A DNA stretch of 64,000 bases, from assembly GCA_037178625.1 (NCBI GenBank), contig CM074135.1:2668001-2732000 (forward strand), given 5' to 3'. The position numbers were made by a program, and so were the translations under genes. This document shows positions 1-11,331 of the stretch, piece by piece; within the stretch, counting starts at the first letter, position 1, and each line of letters starts with the position of its first letter. Under the pieces are notes generated by a model, which did not search any database, was not told the DNA's origin, and was given only the letters and a program-made list of their open reading frames with translations. The stretch is from Skeletonema tropicum. Its lineage: Eukaryota > Bacillariophyta > Thalassiosirophyceae > Thalassiosirales > Thalassiosiraceae.

Positions 1-729
1 GGCTGCCGTGAATTAGCAAAATTGCTGAATGGGGGAGGTGCTACACTATCAGAACTATTTCTCAAAAGGAATAAGATTGACGACGATGGAGTGGAGATTC
101 TGGTTGAAGCCCTTCACAATAATACATCACTGGAGAACTTGGAATTGCAGGAGAATAATGGCATATCAAAAAGAGGAAACGTATTGCTATTGAAGCTAGT
201 GCATGACATCTCGACTATCGGGGCAACACTGCGATCAAATCACACCTTGAGACAGATTTCGCTTGATAAGAAAGACAAGGATCTAGCTAATCTCATCGAC
301 ATGGCTACCTGTATCAATAGAAGCACGATGAGAGGAACTAATCAAAAAGTAGTTGGCAGGATGAAGGTGAAGAAAACACTGCTAGACAGTACAAGAAGAG
401 CAAGTTTGGCAGAAGTGCAGGGAGTACATCAATCATTGTACAGCGAGATTGACCCTCTCCATCTACCCGAAGTGCTCTCATTGGTCAGTATCCATGGACG
501 CCAGGGTGAGCTGTATATTGCATTGAAGTCATCGATTGCAGGAGTGATCTCCATAGTGGACAGGAAGGCATGCGTCTTGAAAAAAAGAGACCACTTTGTT
601 GCCATAAGAGATCGACTTATTGTAATGATAGAGAGGCACAATGCTGAGCTGGCAGCTATTGAAGCAGCAGAAGGTGGTGCAGCGTATGTTGCCAGTGAAT
701 CTCGCAGCAATAAGAGACGTCGAGCTTGA
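1..729 (+). CDS. LRR family protein L1, 5' end outside window
   Basis: The reading frame is open from base 1 (GCRELAKLLN) to a TGA at 727-729, so the gene is cut by the window edge and only its last 242 codons are seen. It holds the last two ribonuclease-inhibitor-type LRRs (NKIDDDGVEILVEAL, then NTSLENLELQENNGISK), a linker, and the family C-terminal module: a helical stretch around SLYSEIDPLHLPEVLSL, a conserved SSIAGVISIVDRKAC segment, a predicted coiled coil and a basic tail ending SRSNKRRRA. The tail looks like a nuclear localisation signal, but that is inference. LRRs of this type bind proteins; the partner is unknown. The frame is intact in the visible part. It converges on fragment L2. 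Confidence 0.85.
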   Translation, partial: GCRELAKLLNGGGATLSELFLKRNKIDDDGVEILVEALHNNTSLENLELQENNGISKRGNVLLLKLVHDISTIGATLRSNHTLRQISLDKKDKDLANLIDMATCINRSTMRGTNQKVVGRMKVKKTLLDSTRRASLAEVQGVHQSLYSEIDPLHLPEVLSLVSIHGRQGELYIALKSSIAGVISIVDRKACVLKKRDHFVAIRDRLIVMIERHNAELAAIEAAEGGAAYVASESRSNKRRRA

Positions 730-1079
730 TATAATGGGATGAGAAGATTCGTACAATCATTCATATTCACACTAGGCAGCCAGATGCTCGGTTCTATTAA
801 GCATATATATGTATCTATTTGATTCGAGGTCCGAAGAGCATCGGCCAGTAATTGTTGACCTCAGATAAATGTAATTCATTCAACACCAAGACTCTCGAGC
901 CCTAAGTACATACTTTCAACAACCAATAAGCATAGAGAGCTGAAATTGAGGGCAGTGTTGCGTTTGTAACAAATTTTTGAAACTAAGTACTGGAATATTG
1001 AGTTTACGTGCTTGATTCATAACCGAGAATCTTCTTCGTAATATAGTAATGATTCAATAATGATGTGAGCTGCAACTCT
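730..1079. other. Convergent intergenic gap between L1 and L2
   Basis: AT-rich spacer between the 3' ends of two converging LRR loci. I see no ORF with family similarity, no RNA gene and no repeat in it. Confidence 0.6.
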
Positions 1080-1490
1080 TTACGCTCCACCCCAGAGCCC
1101 CCACCACCATTTTCTACGTCTTTTGTTGCTATGAGATTCATCCCCAACATACGATTTACCCCCGTCTGCTGCTTCGATTGCCGCCAGCTCAGCGTCTAGC
1201 TGCTTTGTTTTGTCTTTATATTCGGCGATTATCGCTTCATGTTCTGCAATTATGGCGGCGTGGTCGTCTTTTTCTTGCACAATGCATTGCTTCCTATTCA
1301 CTATTGAGTTCACTCCTGCTATTGATAATATCAATGCGATACGTAATGCTTCGTGTCCATAAAGACGACCCACCAATGACAAAACTTCAGGCAAGATGAG
1401 AGGATCAACCACGTCGTACAGAGATTCATGTACTCCCTGTAATTCAGCCAACTTCGCTCTTTTCGTACTGTCTAGCTGTGTCTTCATCAC
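1080..1490 (-). pseudogene. LRR family fragment L2, C-terminal module only
   Basis: The 136-codon frame begins inside the family linker (MKTQLDSTKRAKLAELQGV) and covers only the C-terminal module: ESLYDVVDPLILPEVLSLVG, then SIAGVNSIVNRKQC, a charged coiled coil and a tail with SHSNKRRRK. All LRRs are missing. Bases just upstream (about 1491-1530 on this strand) still resemble the preceding linker but are out of frame, which points to a 5'-truncated duplicate and not a short functional gene. Translation of the isolated module cannot be excluded, since the frame is clean and has an ATG. It ends a few residues longer than the usual tail (WWWGLWGGA). Confidence 0.75.
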
Positions 1491-1848
1491 CTTCTCTTTG
1501 CCAGCTGCTTTACATTATTTAATGTAGACCTACACAGGATTATCCTCTGCCTGTTGCTGTTGTTTTGTGATCTCCAAAACTTTGGATGCGCTCAAAGGGA
1601 GCCTGCAACTGGGACGGATGGAGGCGAGATGAGAGTTATTGTGTTTTGAGCGTCACAGTGACTACGTTCTTGCCCAAAGTGGGCTCGGCAGCTGAAGTAG
1701 GTGGTGTAATGACGTACATGTGTACTTATTGAGCAAAAGTAAAGAAAAGGACTTTGTGCTGAACGACAACGATGAAGCTCTACTGCTTACAAAATCCTAT
1801 TACACTACATGATGATGGGAGAGAGATGGTAGATGCAGAGACTCCACC
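1491..1848. other. Spacer between L2 and the apyrase gene
   Basis: It contains about 40 bases of out-of-frame LRR linker remnant next to L2. Nothing else is recognisable in the remaining 300 bases. Confidence 0.5.
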
Positions 1849-4048
1849 TCATTTGACTTGCAAATTAGGACAGGAACGGCGAGGAAGTTTCTCAATCTCT
1901 ACCGTATCCAAAACCCCCTTCAAGTATTCATACCCATCCTTGCGTCTGGACCTCTTGCGATGCCTTCGAAAAACTAACAATACTCCAAGGATGGATGCAA
2001 TGATAACACCTACCAAGAAAATCGAAAATTGACGTCCCCACTCTGCAGAAATATCATTCCGGACATCATGTTTGCTCACGTGACGCTTTCCATGCATCTC
2101 AATGTAGTCCCATGGAAGTGTATTGATTTCATAGAGAATGGACCCAAGGGCCCAGGTCACTTTCTGTCCATTAACAATATCGGTAGCGATAACGTATTCG
2201 TCAGATTTGAATCCATACCCACTGTGCAAGATCTCGTGTACATATGCAGCACGGAAGCAATAAGTCTTAAGTTCCTCCTCCGTGAATACATTCTGCTGAT
2301 TGCCTTCATTGTATTGCACCAAGTCATCCCAACTTTTAGAGCATACCTCTCGCCCCTTGGCCTCAAGTTCTGCAATGCTTGAACGAGAAGCCAGCTGCAA
2401 GAATTGCCAAACGTGAAAGTAATTGGAAAAGGCATAGAATTCAAGCTCTGGTGAAGGACGTTCTGGTTGGTAGACTCCTGCAAAGGAGCAGGAGCCGATG
2501 CGAATAATCGCACCAAGCATTGGCTTCCTTGTTGAACAATTTTCGTGCAACTTCCTTGCATTGATCCCAATCACCTGTCTCTTCATCATTTACCAAGACT
2601 GCATGATACAATCCCGGATCTGTGCTACTACTCGCAGACGCAAAATCGTCCACAGTAGCATTCCAAGTCGCCAATCCATTGTCATCAATATGGATCAACG
2701 ATTTGAATTCAATCGATTTATTGCCACCACCGGGTAGGCAAGGATCATACACTCCATCCTGCAACCGTGCTTTGGCCGTCGCATCGGCCACAAGATGTGC
2801 CTTCCTTCGTTTTTCTGCTTCGTTCATCCCGTACATCAAATGACTGTGAGCATACACATTCCAGTGTTTCCCTTGTCCGATCTGGAGCTTGAATAGGCCG
2901 CTCATCACGTCTCCATCTGGCTGATAAAAGCTGATTTGTGAAGAGGCTCCTCCCATATCTAGCGCCCCGTAGGTTTTAATAGCACCTCCATAAGCTTCCC
3001 CAACACCCTCTGAGTTGGACATTAAGTTACCCAACAATACATTTACACCTGCCCAATCATACACAGCTTCTTCTTCACCACTAATCACCCTCACCCGCTC
3101 CGTCTCATCCCAAAATGGGCAAAATGTCTCATTTGCAAATAACTTCCTGACAGTGGAAATGACACGTTGGCGTTGCTTCGATGGCACAATACGCAGTCCA
3201 GCCGTAGCCTTGAGAAAGATAGGAAATTTGCCAAACTCCTCCTCCTTGCTGTGCAAAACAGAGCGAGCAAATGAGAGCAGCGGTTCCAAATATTCCGCAA
3301 TGGCACGTTCCATCTCTTCATCATTATCAATATTGGCAAATTCCGAAATACCAGGACGCAACCGTTCCGTCCATCGTGAGTTGGTCCCAGGAAAACTCAA
3401 CTTTTTCCCACTCACAGCCTGTGCTACCTCATATTTGTCCATTAGCACTCGTGGTTCAAATTCATAGACGTGCATTCTTGATCCGGTACTACCCGCATCA
3501 ATCATTAGGCCATGAACACTTTGACTTTCAATGCCTGGATTGGTGTAGAGTTCTTCGAAGCGACGTTGGCGCTTCTGGGCTGCCTTGCGTAGTTTTTTGT
3601 CGGCTTTCGTTTGCAGTTTTTTTTTTGTGATGAGATCTTCCTGATATTTGATTTCTTCATATGTGGTGGCATCAAAATCATCATCGTTATCGAGGTGATC
3701 GTGGCGGAGCTGTCTCCGAGTGGTGGAGGCAGGGTCATCTGCTTGGGCATCATCGGCGGCGTCGGTTGTTGGATTGGTCAGGTGAAATGACTTTGTGTAA
3801 GCTGCCCAGGAATCTGCCGCTTCGACTGGATGCTTGGACAGATAGGAGACAGCATGCTGGTTGTTATCTGCCGTTGATCGATACATTGGTAGCGACGGTG
3901 CCATTATTGAATTTATGAAAAGTATGATGTCGACGCACGTATTGTAGCACGGAGGAATGTTGCAACATACCTGTGCCTGTGCGTGGCTGAGGCTGGAGAA
4001 GGCACGAGACAGAGAGCTGCCACCAATGACGAGGAACCAGTCAATCAT
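1849..4048 (-). CDS. GDA1/CD39 family nucleoside tri/diphosphohydrolase (apyrase-like), one frameshift
   Basis: These enzymes remove phosphates from nucleoside di- and triphosphates, usually in the Golgi lumen or outside the cell. Apyrase conserved regions are visible in order: ACR1 DAGSTGSR, ACR2 LKATAGLR, ACR3 ISGEEEAVYDW with its catalytic Glu, and ACR4 LDMGGASSQI. After the segment NKEANAWCDYSH, near base 2540, the frame must shift by one base to continue as SCSFAGVYQPERP, which is the expected next family motif. The second frame ends with a transmembrane helix (FSIFLVGVIIASILGVLLVF) and a basic cytosolic tail. The start at 4048 gives a hydrophobic N-terminus (MIDWFLVIGG). A CAG/GTATGT splice donor lies at 3971/3970, so a 5' intron is possible; an alternative ATG is at 3904. 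The frameshift is either a mutation or an assembly error. Confidence 0.8.
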
Positions 4049-4322
4049 AAGTCTTGTGTCCGAGGTATGAACGAATCTTCCGAGATTCGTTCCAGCAATC
4101 GCAACGGCAACGTCATTACCGTTTGAAGCAGGTAAAAGTCTGCTGTGACACCCACGTGACCTCAAATCAGCCAAAGCTTCAAGATTTGCAGGTACTCAGG
4201 GATTCAACTTCAAGGATGTTCTCTGAGAGCTTTTCCATGTTGGAATTCATAGCACAGCTCTTTACGCGCAATACAACATGACCAAGTTAGCCAGTAGCTT
4301 GATTGCCGTCTAAGTATCTTTC

Positions 4323-4340
4323 TATTGCCCTTGCTGTCGT
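4323..4340. repeat. Target-site duplication, left copy (non-LTR element)
   Basis: The 18 bases TATTGCCCTTGCTGTCGT recur exactly at 11819-11836. The copies bracket the long reverse-transcriptase ORF and its untranslated regions, and sequence outside them does not match, as expected for target-primed insertion. Confidence 0.88.
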
Positions 4341-4594
4341 ATCATATCACTTAGAAAATTAGGTAAATGTTGCATTATCGCTACCTAGACATCATTGAAC
4401 CAACAATTGGAGTCTTCATACGCCGAGGGCAGAACCAAACAGCGTCGCAGTCGGAACCACGGGAGAGGGTTGTCTCTCCTACCACAGCTCGTTTAAAAGC
4501 CCGGGATATATTGACGTGTATGTCAATAAGCCTGTATACAGGCGAGATATACAAATACAAGTATTTGCACGAGAGTATAAGCATATACCCATCT

Positions 4595-7500
4595 CTATCC
4601 GTGGTTGTTTTGACCGCGTCGAAGTGCTGCCTGAGCCCGCTGGCGACGTATCAAGAAGGCTTCACGTGCCGCTTTTACTGAAAGCAGCCAATAAGCCTGA
4701 TGTTCACCAGAAGTTGTTTCGAGATCATCGAGATTGATTTCCATCAAATATTTATCCTCCTCTCCAAGCCCTTCTAAGCCCATCTCTTGCTGCTCCTCTA
4801 TAGCTATTTGTAGCTCCTCCTTCCTCTCTAACGCAAGCATACCCGAAATTTTATCATGAATCAAGAAATTCCTCACCAGCCACTGTCCATGGGTCATCTC
4901 CATCAGCTTGATTGAGAAGCTCTGTGCCCATTTTGCGCCCGAAAGATAGCTGCCCTCCAGACGACGATGTGTCTCTTGAATCGCACAGAACTCCTTGGAT
5001 ATCATTCCTTCCATAAACCTCCGCCATCCAATCTTATCTTGTGAACTTGCCAACTTCCGCAGTATCGGGTCATGATCGCTAGCAATGCAGTCCATAAAGC
5101 TTTTGCCATTCCGAGCCCTCACGAAACTCATGATATACTTTTCCAACACTTCACATGTCCCCACCGATTGTAACCAGGACTGTAAATTATCCGCTGACAT
5201 CTGAAAACATTTTACCCTATCCTCTTCTTCACACATTAAAACGTGAGCGCACGACTCCTGTGCATCCAGACAAGAAGGACACAAAGGAGAGTGATTAGGA
5301 TCACATCTGTGTAACCGCAAGTTGGTGCCGGCTATGTCGTGAACTTGCTTGCATGCCCATAGTTGGAAAAGCCGCGGGACCTCGTGTAATGCCTTGTTCA
5401 CGTTGACCCAATCTACTTGGACGAACGCGGATGGAAGCAGGATCTGTCTCTTAGCGAAGATCTCCCTGGCCAGCGCTAGGTGGCCATGAAAGCGGACTCT
5501 TTCACCAGTATCTGAAGTCATCTTCTCCTTACCCCTATCCACATAGACGCAGATTGGTTCAAGTGGCAAAGGTTGCGCCGCCATTCCTGCGTTCGGATCA
5601 ACGTCGTAAATCGCTAGTTTTGCGCCAGAGTCACACTGTTCATTCAACTGTTCAGGCCTAGACAGCTCCGCCCACACCAAATGATCGAGTTTATGGGCCG
5701 AGACATGAGAAAATACTGTGCTGAAGGTTAGAGACCTGCAATGGATCATGATATTTTTGAGTATATCTGAATGCCGGCAACTCGACGGGATGCGATGCGG
5801 AGGCAGGTGTTCCACATTGTTGAGAGCCCCCAAGCAATCAGAATAGATCTGGGCAGAACCAGACAGCGTTGGTTTCAGTTTGTTCACAGCTAATAGGATG
5901 AGATGAATAGCGAGTAATCCCAAAAGCTCCCCACGATATGCACAAGCAGCAAGTGTCTTCTCAGAGAATTTACCAACGAGTCGGCCTCTCCCCTTGAAAC
6001 ACTCCATAATGAATGCAGCTGAGCAGATATCTGGGTACATCTCCTTGATAAAGGATCCGTCCGCCACACATACTAGTGATCCATCTATAATAGCTGCCAC
6101 TAGGAACTCATAGCTCCCCGTCAGTTCAAGATCTTCCCACATCCACATGCTACCCCACTGGTCGAGGACTTCCCACAAAGTGCTAGGAGGTAGAGACTGA
6201 CCTGGGATTGGTGCATGACTTACCAAACGATATACCGCAGTATCTACCTCTTCTATCGTACACGCAACATTGTACTGAACCTGGGCATGATCACTACCAT
6301 CTTTCACATATCTCCGAGGGTTATTTTCATGCGGAGGGTATACCTCCATAAGGTCATTACCCATATAGCGGAACAGTCTATTCGATGCGGCACAGTACCG
6401 CCACGGTTGAAGTTTGTGGCCGATGTGCACCCAATTTCCCAACCGGACGCTAAGTAAACCTCCTGGGGCTAATTGAGAGAGTGCCGACTTCCACACCTTA
6501 AAATCTTTTGACGATGGTTCCTCAGCGGGGAAGTCAAGCTTAGACCACTTTTCATCCTCCCGCCGCAGCCTCTTCTTGTACCGTGGATCAATCTTCGAAC
6601 CCCTCACACACAGTATATCCGATAAAAACAGAACTTGTTGGTGTAAGCGGACTCTGTTCAATTGCCGTAGTTCTTTTGGAGAGTACTGGAGATCTTCAAA
6701 TACACACATGAGCCACTTGTCACCCACTCTTGGGAAGGGGTTGTCGATATTATTCAATACCACCTTATACCCGAAGGTATCTACTTTTTCCCAGATCGAT
6801 TTCACCCAGCTGGGAGTAACCCAAGAGTGATATTGTTGAAATGATTCATCAAAGGGCTGATGCGCTCGACCGAGTTCAATAATGAAGAGGTCTACCGAGA
6901 CCTGAGCTGCAATTCCATTACTAGACGGGCATCCATAGTGCATCATCAGTTTGTTCAATTGCTGAATGCCGCATTCTATCGGCACATTTGGGAATCCACC
7001 GCCGTAGAAGCCAATGTCTAGATCACGGATTTCCTTAGGTGCCGTTCGTATCATACCACCCACAGGCATCAACTGATAATACGTCTTTTGTAGACATGTC
7101 TGAAGATCTTTGATGGGGGCCGTCTGGCAGCACAGACCGTATGAAACTTTGGGCCAAAAGCAAGCTGATAGCCATGTCCAGAATTGACGCCGATTCAATC
7201 TACTCCCTAGAACTTTTTGCGCACAATCAGATGCTTTCTCGATTAAAATGTCCAGAGGACCTTTGCACTCCTCAGAACAATTGCACTTGCTGCGGCACGA
7301 ACCAGACGGGCTTGTTGCCACACCTAGCATAGTCTCCGGATGCTCCACAGAGTGATGCTTCATCAAAAATGGGGTCCCATCTGGAAGAGACAATTCAATG
7401 TCGTAATAGCAATCCTTGGAGTGATCTTCATACAGCCAACACTGCTTCCTCTCGTCGTAATAGTAAGACATCAAATAATAGAAGCACTTATCAGGATGTA

Positions 7501-10500
7501 GGGTGCCCCCTGTTGCCATCAAAAGATTATTCCAACTGCGGACGCTTGCTGTCAGAGCTGCATGAACCTCATTTATTGTCTCCCTCTTCTTCATATTGAT
7601 ATGAATGATATCCGTATCATCGACAAAGAGAATAGCCGCCAAGTCAATTTGTTTGGATGGTGTGAAAGGGCAAACGAAGGTCGCTCCATGTCCATCGGCT
7701 TTGTGAGCCATCAAGATGGTGATACTAATTGCTGCCCACCCGGCAGGTGCAGCACCATTTCCTTGACACAGACCTTGATACTTAACTTCGACAGTGCTGT
7801 TTGCGCACCGTGTTGAGTCCCCATACGCAGTTCGCAAGAAGTACCGCATCTCCTGGATTGTAGTAAGCATAGACTCTGTTGCCGACTGCTCAACTCCAAA
7901 GGCTTGAAACACCAAAGAAGCAATGGCATGTGCTATTCTGTCATAGCAGTTGCTTGCATCTACCGAGGCAATAGCAGCCGGAGTACGAAGTTGTCTTCCT
8001 ATATCAAAGAATAGTATTTTTGCCAAGGCCCCATCATCTGCCGTCCTATTTTTCTCACTAAATATCTCTTCTGGCATGAGTTGGTATTTGCGAATATTAT
8101 TCATCATCCTATCACCGTATATGATCTTGTTTGCTTTGTTCAAGTCAGCCTCCAACAATAGGATGCTGCGCAATTTGGTGACTAGTCGACTGCCTGCTTT
8201 CTTTTCGAGCATGCAGGCCAAACCGCGTTGCCACCTTGACAAACTGATACCACTCATGAGAGCGAGAGATATTTTAACTGCGTGATAGTTGGAGATATAC
8301 TCCGACTCTGCGCCAGCAATGTAATGGCCAAAATGGAAGCCAGAAATAGACGATGATGTTGCCTCCTTCGACCGTCTCCAGCTCTTAGCCCAAGTCACCT
8401 CATCAATCAAGGTCTCGACGGAGTCCATCGGAACAAGAGATCGAATCTTTGCAATCTGCTCAAATAACTTTTTCGTTGCCTCATGATAATCGTCTGAGAA
8501 TTCATAAGTGCCATCCAGCACTGCCCTGGCAGCAACTGTGTCGGCGTTGTATCCAAATTGACCTCGAAGACGCCCTTTGCAGATAGGTGCTTCTTCCGCC
8601 TGATAGAATCGTTTGCCCTCACCATGAATGTTTTCCAAAATGGCTTTTTCCACTGAATCTTTTGTGTCATATTCTACCACGTTACCACCATCAGTTTCCA
8701 CCTGCACTGTTCGAATGCTACCGCTAAACCGTTTACCGAGATTGTAATTCAACTTCCTCCAGAAACGTCTATCTCTCTCTCCTTTAATGATGGCAAGTAT
8801 ACGCTTCTCTGCAGTCTCATCACCCTTCTTTTTAGCAATCTCCAGCCGACGATTCAGATGTTTCTTTCTATAGTGATGTCCATGTTTCCTAAAATGATCA
8901 CACTTACTGTCGCAAGCTTTGAGTCTAGCAGCGATCTCTGCTACTGAGAGGTTGAATGGACGAAGGATCTTTAGCTTCCGACATTTTCGTTTCAAATTCC
9001 CTCGGTTCACCTTCCTTCCCGCATGATAACGGAGAAGTGTTCTATAGACTTCGCCTCTCTTTATCCAAGTCACTGATTCTGCCGAGAATGGTATTCTACC
9101 TGCCTTGATTTTGCGGCACTTCGATTCTGCGTGAGCCATGTATTGTTTGCTTTTCTCTTCTGAGGACGCGAGAGCAGTACGAGCTTCTTCTTTTGTTTGT
9201 GCCTGGTATGCGGCACGATGATCGTCATCTACCCTATGCCTGATCAGGTTCGTTTCTAGCAGTTGGTTGTATCTCTCCGCAACTCTGGGGAGGTTGGTAT
9301 TCAGTCGTCTCGCCTTCAACTTTTTCACACGGACTAAGGAGCGGCCAACAAGTGATGACAACGAGAAATCTACCACGAAGCATCGGTGATCACCCATTCC
9401 ATAACCCACCGGCATTACACATGCATTCAAAACTTCAATATCCCTTGTCGCCCACACGCCATCGATAGGTTGAGAGCCGCGGAAATAAGTTGCACCAAGC
9501 TGCTTCCCAGTGTAGTCTCCTACCACCTCCTTCATCGCTAACCCATCTACTTCCGTTAGAGCTTGTCCGATCCGCTTGGTGTAGATATTCTCATTCGCAT
9601 CTAGGCAAACAATAATTCGGTCTCCTTCCTCACGCCACCTCTTGAGTAGAGCAATCAAGTCCTCATAGAATTTGTCTCTTGGCTTGACGTCAGGCTGCTT
9701 TTTTTGAATAAAGTACCGTCGTTGTTGTTGGTAACTAGTGCTGGGGCCTTTACTAACGCATGGTTGATATCCGCAGACAACCCAAGTTGAAATACCATTC
9801 TCTCCGATGTACCTCGAGAACGAGAATCTTCCCAGGCCAGTGACGTCTTGTCCACTATTCATATGGTCGAACTGTTCAGCCAGTTGGCCAAACGTGAGAA
9901 TTCCAGTCCCTCCTTCCTGAACTCTAGAGATAGCACCCTCATGAGTATTGCAGCCATGGACAACCTTCACTTCGGCTTCCCCTCCGTTAAATAGCTGAGC
10001 TAAACCATTGACATTCTTCTTGTGGTTGAAGTTGATTTTGATCTCATTAAAGGCTGCAATGTCGACCTCCAATTCATCCAACATTTCTCTACCTCTATCC
10101 AATTTGATATTACCACTCATGCGATTATTCAACCCATTGATGTTTTCGTAGAGTAGTCGGACAACACCCTCCCGTTTTGCCTGGGGAGCTCTACCGTGGA
10201 CCCTCATGAGATCGTCATCGACCGTCCTCACCTCCTCTAACTCTTGTCGAGTAAAATGTTCCTCTAGAAACCTCTTCTCAGCAGCAGAGGGCAACTCACC
10301 AACAGTGCCAGTTTCATCTATCGCCTCCTCTATCAATGTTTCCCTTTGCAACGCCCGAAGCGTCTCTGCATCCACAACCCTCCTCGCCCTTCGATCAATT
10401 GCAGTCATGATTGTCTCAATATTTCCTGCTGCCATCTTCCCATTCCTAATGATATGTTTAATGTTCCCAAATTTGTCAATCAGCTTAATACGACGTTGTG

Positions 10501-10687
10501 TTTCCTCTCTCGTCCGAAAAGCTGTGGATCGACGTTGATTGCGTGTTCTTCTTCTCTCTACGTCGACCCGTCTGTTTCCCCCACCCCTATTATTTCGCTG
10601 TGTTCCAGCAGCAGGATGACTGCTGGAATAGCTGGTGCCGACTATACCATATTCGCCGCCTCCTCCACTCCAGTCATCTCTCTCCAC
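4595..10687 (-). CDS. LINE polyprotein: AP endonuclease, reverse transcriptase, RNase H
   Basis: The 2030-aa protein copies its own RNA into DNA at a nicked target. The basic N-terminus (1-170) is unassigned. An apurinic-type endonuclease spans about 178-445, with LYENINGL, FNEIKIN, CLDANEN, PIDGVWAT and GDHR carrying the usual Asn, Glu, Asp and His. The reverse transcriptase spans about 760-1090: motif A ASVDASNCYDR (near 908), motif B GLCQGNGAAPAGW (near 972) and motif C LFVDDTDI (near 1020). RNase H spans about 1540-1695 with VADGSF, YRGELLG, YSDCLG and DSGAK supplying the acidic residues. A Cys/His cluster near 1795-1820 may bind zinc. Motif B is unlike the common QGxxLSP form, and motif C is FVDD where FADD is usual. 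No separate gag-like ORF1 is visible. Confidence 0.92.
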   Translation of the reverse strand: MERDDWSGGGGEYGIVGTSYSSSHPAAGTQRNNRGGGNRRVDVERRRTRNQRRSTAFRTREETQRRIKLIDKFGNIKHIIRNGKMAAGNIETIMTAIDRRARRVVDAETLRALQRETLIEEAIDETGTVGELPSAAEKRFLEEHFTRQELEEVRTVDDDLMRVHGRAPQAKREGVVRLLYENINGLNNRMSGNIKLDRGREMLDELEVDIAAFNEIKINFNHKKNVNGLAQLFNGGEAEVKVVHGCNTHEGAISRVQEGGTGILTFGQLAEQFDHMNSGQDVTGLGRFSFSRYIGENGISTWVVCGYQPCVSKGPSTSYQQQRRYFIQKKQPDVKPRDKFYEDLIALLKRWREEGDRIIVCLDANENIYTKRIGQALTEVDGLAMKEVVGDYTGKQLGATYFRGSQPIDGVWATRDIEVLNACVMPVGYGMGDHRCFVVDFSLSSLVGRSLVRVKKLKARRLNTNLPRVAERYNQLLETNLIRHRVDDDHRAAYQAQTKEEARTALASSEEKSKQYMAHAESKCRKIKAGRIPFSAESVTWIKRGEVYRTLLRYHAGRKVNRGNLKRKCRKLKILRPFNLSVAEIAARLKACDSKCDHFRKHGHHYRKKHLNRRLEIAKKKGDETAEKRILAIIKGERDRRFWRKLNYNLGKRFSGSIRTVQVETDGGNVVEYDTKDSVEKAILENIHGEGKRFYQAEEAPICKGRLRGQFGYNADTVAARAVLDGTYEFSDDYHEATKKLFEQIAKIRSLVPMDSVETLIDEVTWAKSWRRSKEATSSSISGFHFGHYIAGAESEYISNYHAVKISLALMSGISLSRWQRGLACMLEKKAGSRLVTKLRSILLLEADLNKANKIIYGDRMMNNIRKYQLMPEEIFSEKNRTADDGALAKILFFDIGRQLRTPAAIASVDASNCYDRIAHAIASLVFQAFGVEQSATESMLTTIQEMRYFLRTAYGDSTRCANSTVEVKYQGLCQGNGAAPAGWAAISITILMAHKADGHGATFVCPFTPSKQIDLAAILFVDDTDIIHINMKKRETINEVHAALTASVRSWNNLLMATGGTLHPDKCFYYLMSYYYDERKQCWLYEDHSKDCYYDIELSLPDGTPFLMKHHSVEHPETMLGVATSPSGSCRSKCNCSEECKGPLDILIEKASDCAQKVLGSRLNRRQFWTWLSACFWPKVSYGLCCQTAPIKDLQTCLQKTYYQLMPVGGMIRTAPKEIRDLDIGFYGGGFPNVPIECGIQQLNKLMMHYGCPSSNGIAAQVSVDLFIIELGRAHQPFDESFQQYHSWVTPSWVKSIWEKVDTFGYKVVLNNIDNPFPRVGDKWLMCVFEDLQYSPKELRQLNRVRLHQQVLFLSDILCVRGSKIDPRYKKRLRREDEKWSKLDFPAEEPSSKDFKVWKSALSQLAPGGLLSVRLGNWVHIGHKLQPWRYCAASNRLFRYMGNDLMEVYPPHENNPRRYVKDGSDHAQVQYNVACTIEEVDTAVYRLVSHAPIPGQSLPPSTLWEVLDQWGSMWMWEDLELTGSYEFLVAAIIDGSLVCVADGSFIKEMYPDICSAAFIMECFKGRGRLVGKFSEKTLAACAYRGELLGLLAIHLILLAVNKLKPTLSGSAQIYSDCLGALNNVEHLPPHRIPSSCRHSDILKNIMIHCRSLTFSTVFSHVSAHKLDHLVWAELSRPEQLNEQCDSGAKLAIYDVDPNAGMAAQPLPLEPICVYVDRGKEKMTSDTGERVRFHGHLALAREIFAKRQILLPSAFVQVDWVNVNKALHEVPRLFQLWACKQVHDIAGTNLRLHRCDPNHSPLCPSCLDAQESCAHVLMCEEEDRVKCFQMSADNLQSWLQSVGTCEVLEKYIMSFVRARNGKSFMDCIASDHDPILRKLASSQDKIGWRRFMEGMISKEFCAIQETHRRLEGSYLSGAKWAQSFSIKLMEMTHGQWLVRNFLIHDKISGMLALERKEELQIAIEEQQEMGLEGLGEEDKYLMEINLDDLETTSGEHQAYWLLSVKAAREAFLIRRQRAQAALRRGQNNHG

Positions 10688-11044
10688 TCATTATCTTTGG
10701 AGAGCAGATCTTGGCTGAAGTTTGTTGAGTCTGGCGACGTGACATCAATAGCGGGTTGGTAGCCCATATCTTCATAAAATTCAAGTAGAACAATCATACT
10801 TATCGCTTAATAGACGACATAGGTTGATGATCTATTCAAGTAAGATGAATTGGAATTACTGTAGGGAAGATCTCACCAGGTATAGAAGATGGAAGATGTT
10901 CCAGGTAGGTAAGTATTGACCAATCAATGTATTTGATGTTGGTAGAAAGTTTGGTCACGATGGTGGCAGAAGAAGATTCCGGAATGTCTATGAAAGGACA
11001 GCAGAAACTTTCCAGCGATGAGGCGAACGTGCAATGATTTGAAT

Positions 11045-11234
11045 GGTTCGCGTTGGAGGCAGAAATAATGACCTAAATTCTCTGGAAGCCTCGGAGTAGA
11101 TGACTTCCCTCTCTCGAATATCTCGTGGGTGCCAAACCAGATTATTTTAGCGGCGGAGTTCCGTATATATAATTTGATTGGCGGAATAATTTGAATCCAA
11201 TGAGAAAATGGCTTTTCTTGTGAAGGTGCGGGAG
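11045..11234. repeat. Tandem unit copy 1 in LINE 5' UTR
   Basis: It starts GGTTCGCGTTGGAGGCAGAA and ends GAAGGTGCGGGAG. It matches 11332-11522 with only a few substitutions and one indel, at an offset of about 287 bases. Confidence 0.85.
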
Positions 11235-11331
11235 TGAATGAAACGGAAAGGAATCTAGTATTGATTGATTTGAGTATGTAGAATCTTTTCAATGGTTGAA
11301 GGTTGAAGCGAACCGAATTTGAATTTGATTG

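Noticed and set aside
2500..2545. 36-base GT-AG intron at the apyrase frame change
   Set aside because: Removing 36 bases keeps the first frame, so it does not connect to the downstream apyrase motifs. A one-base shift is needed.
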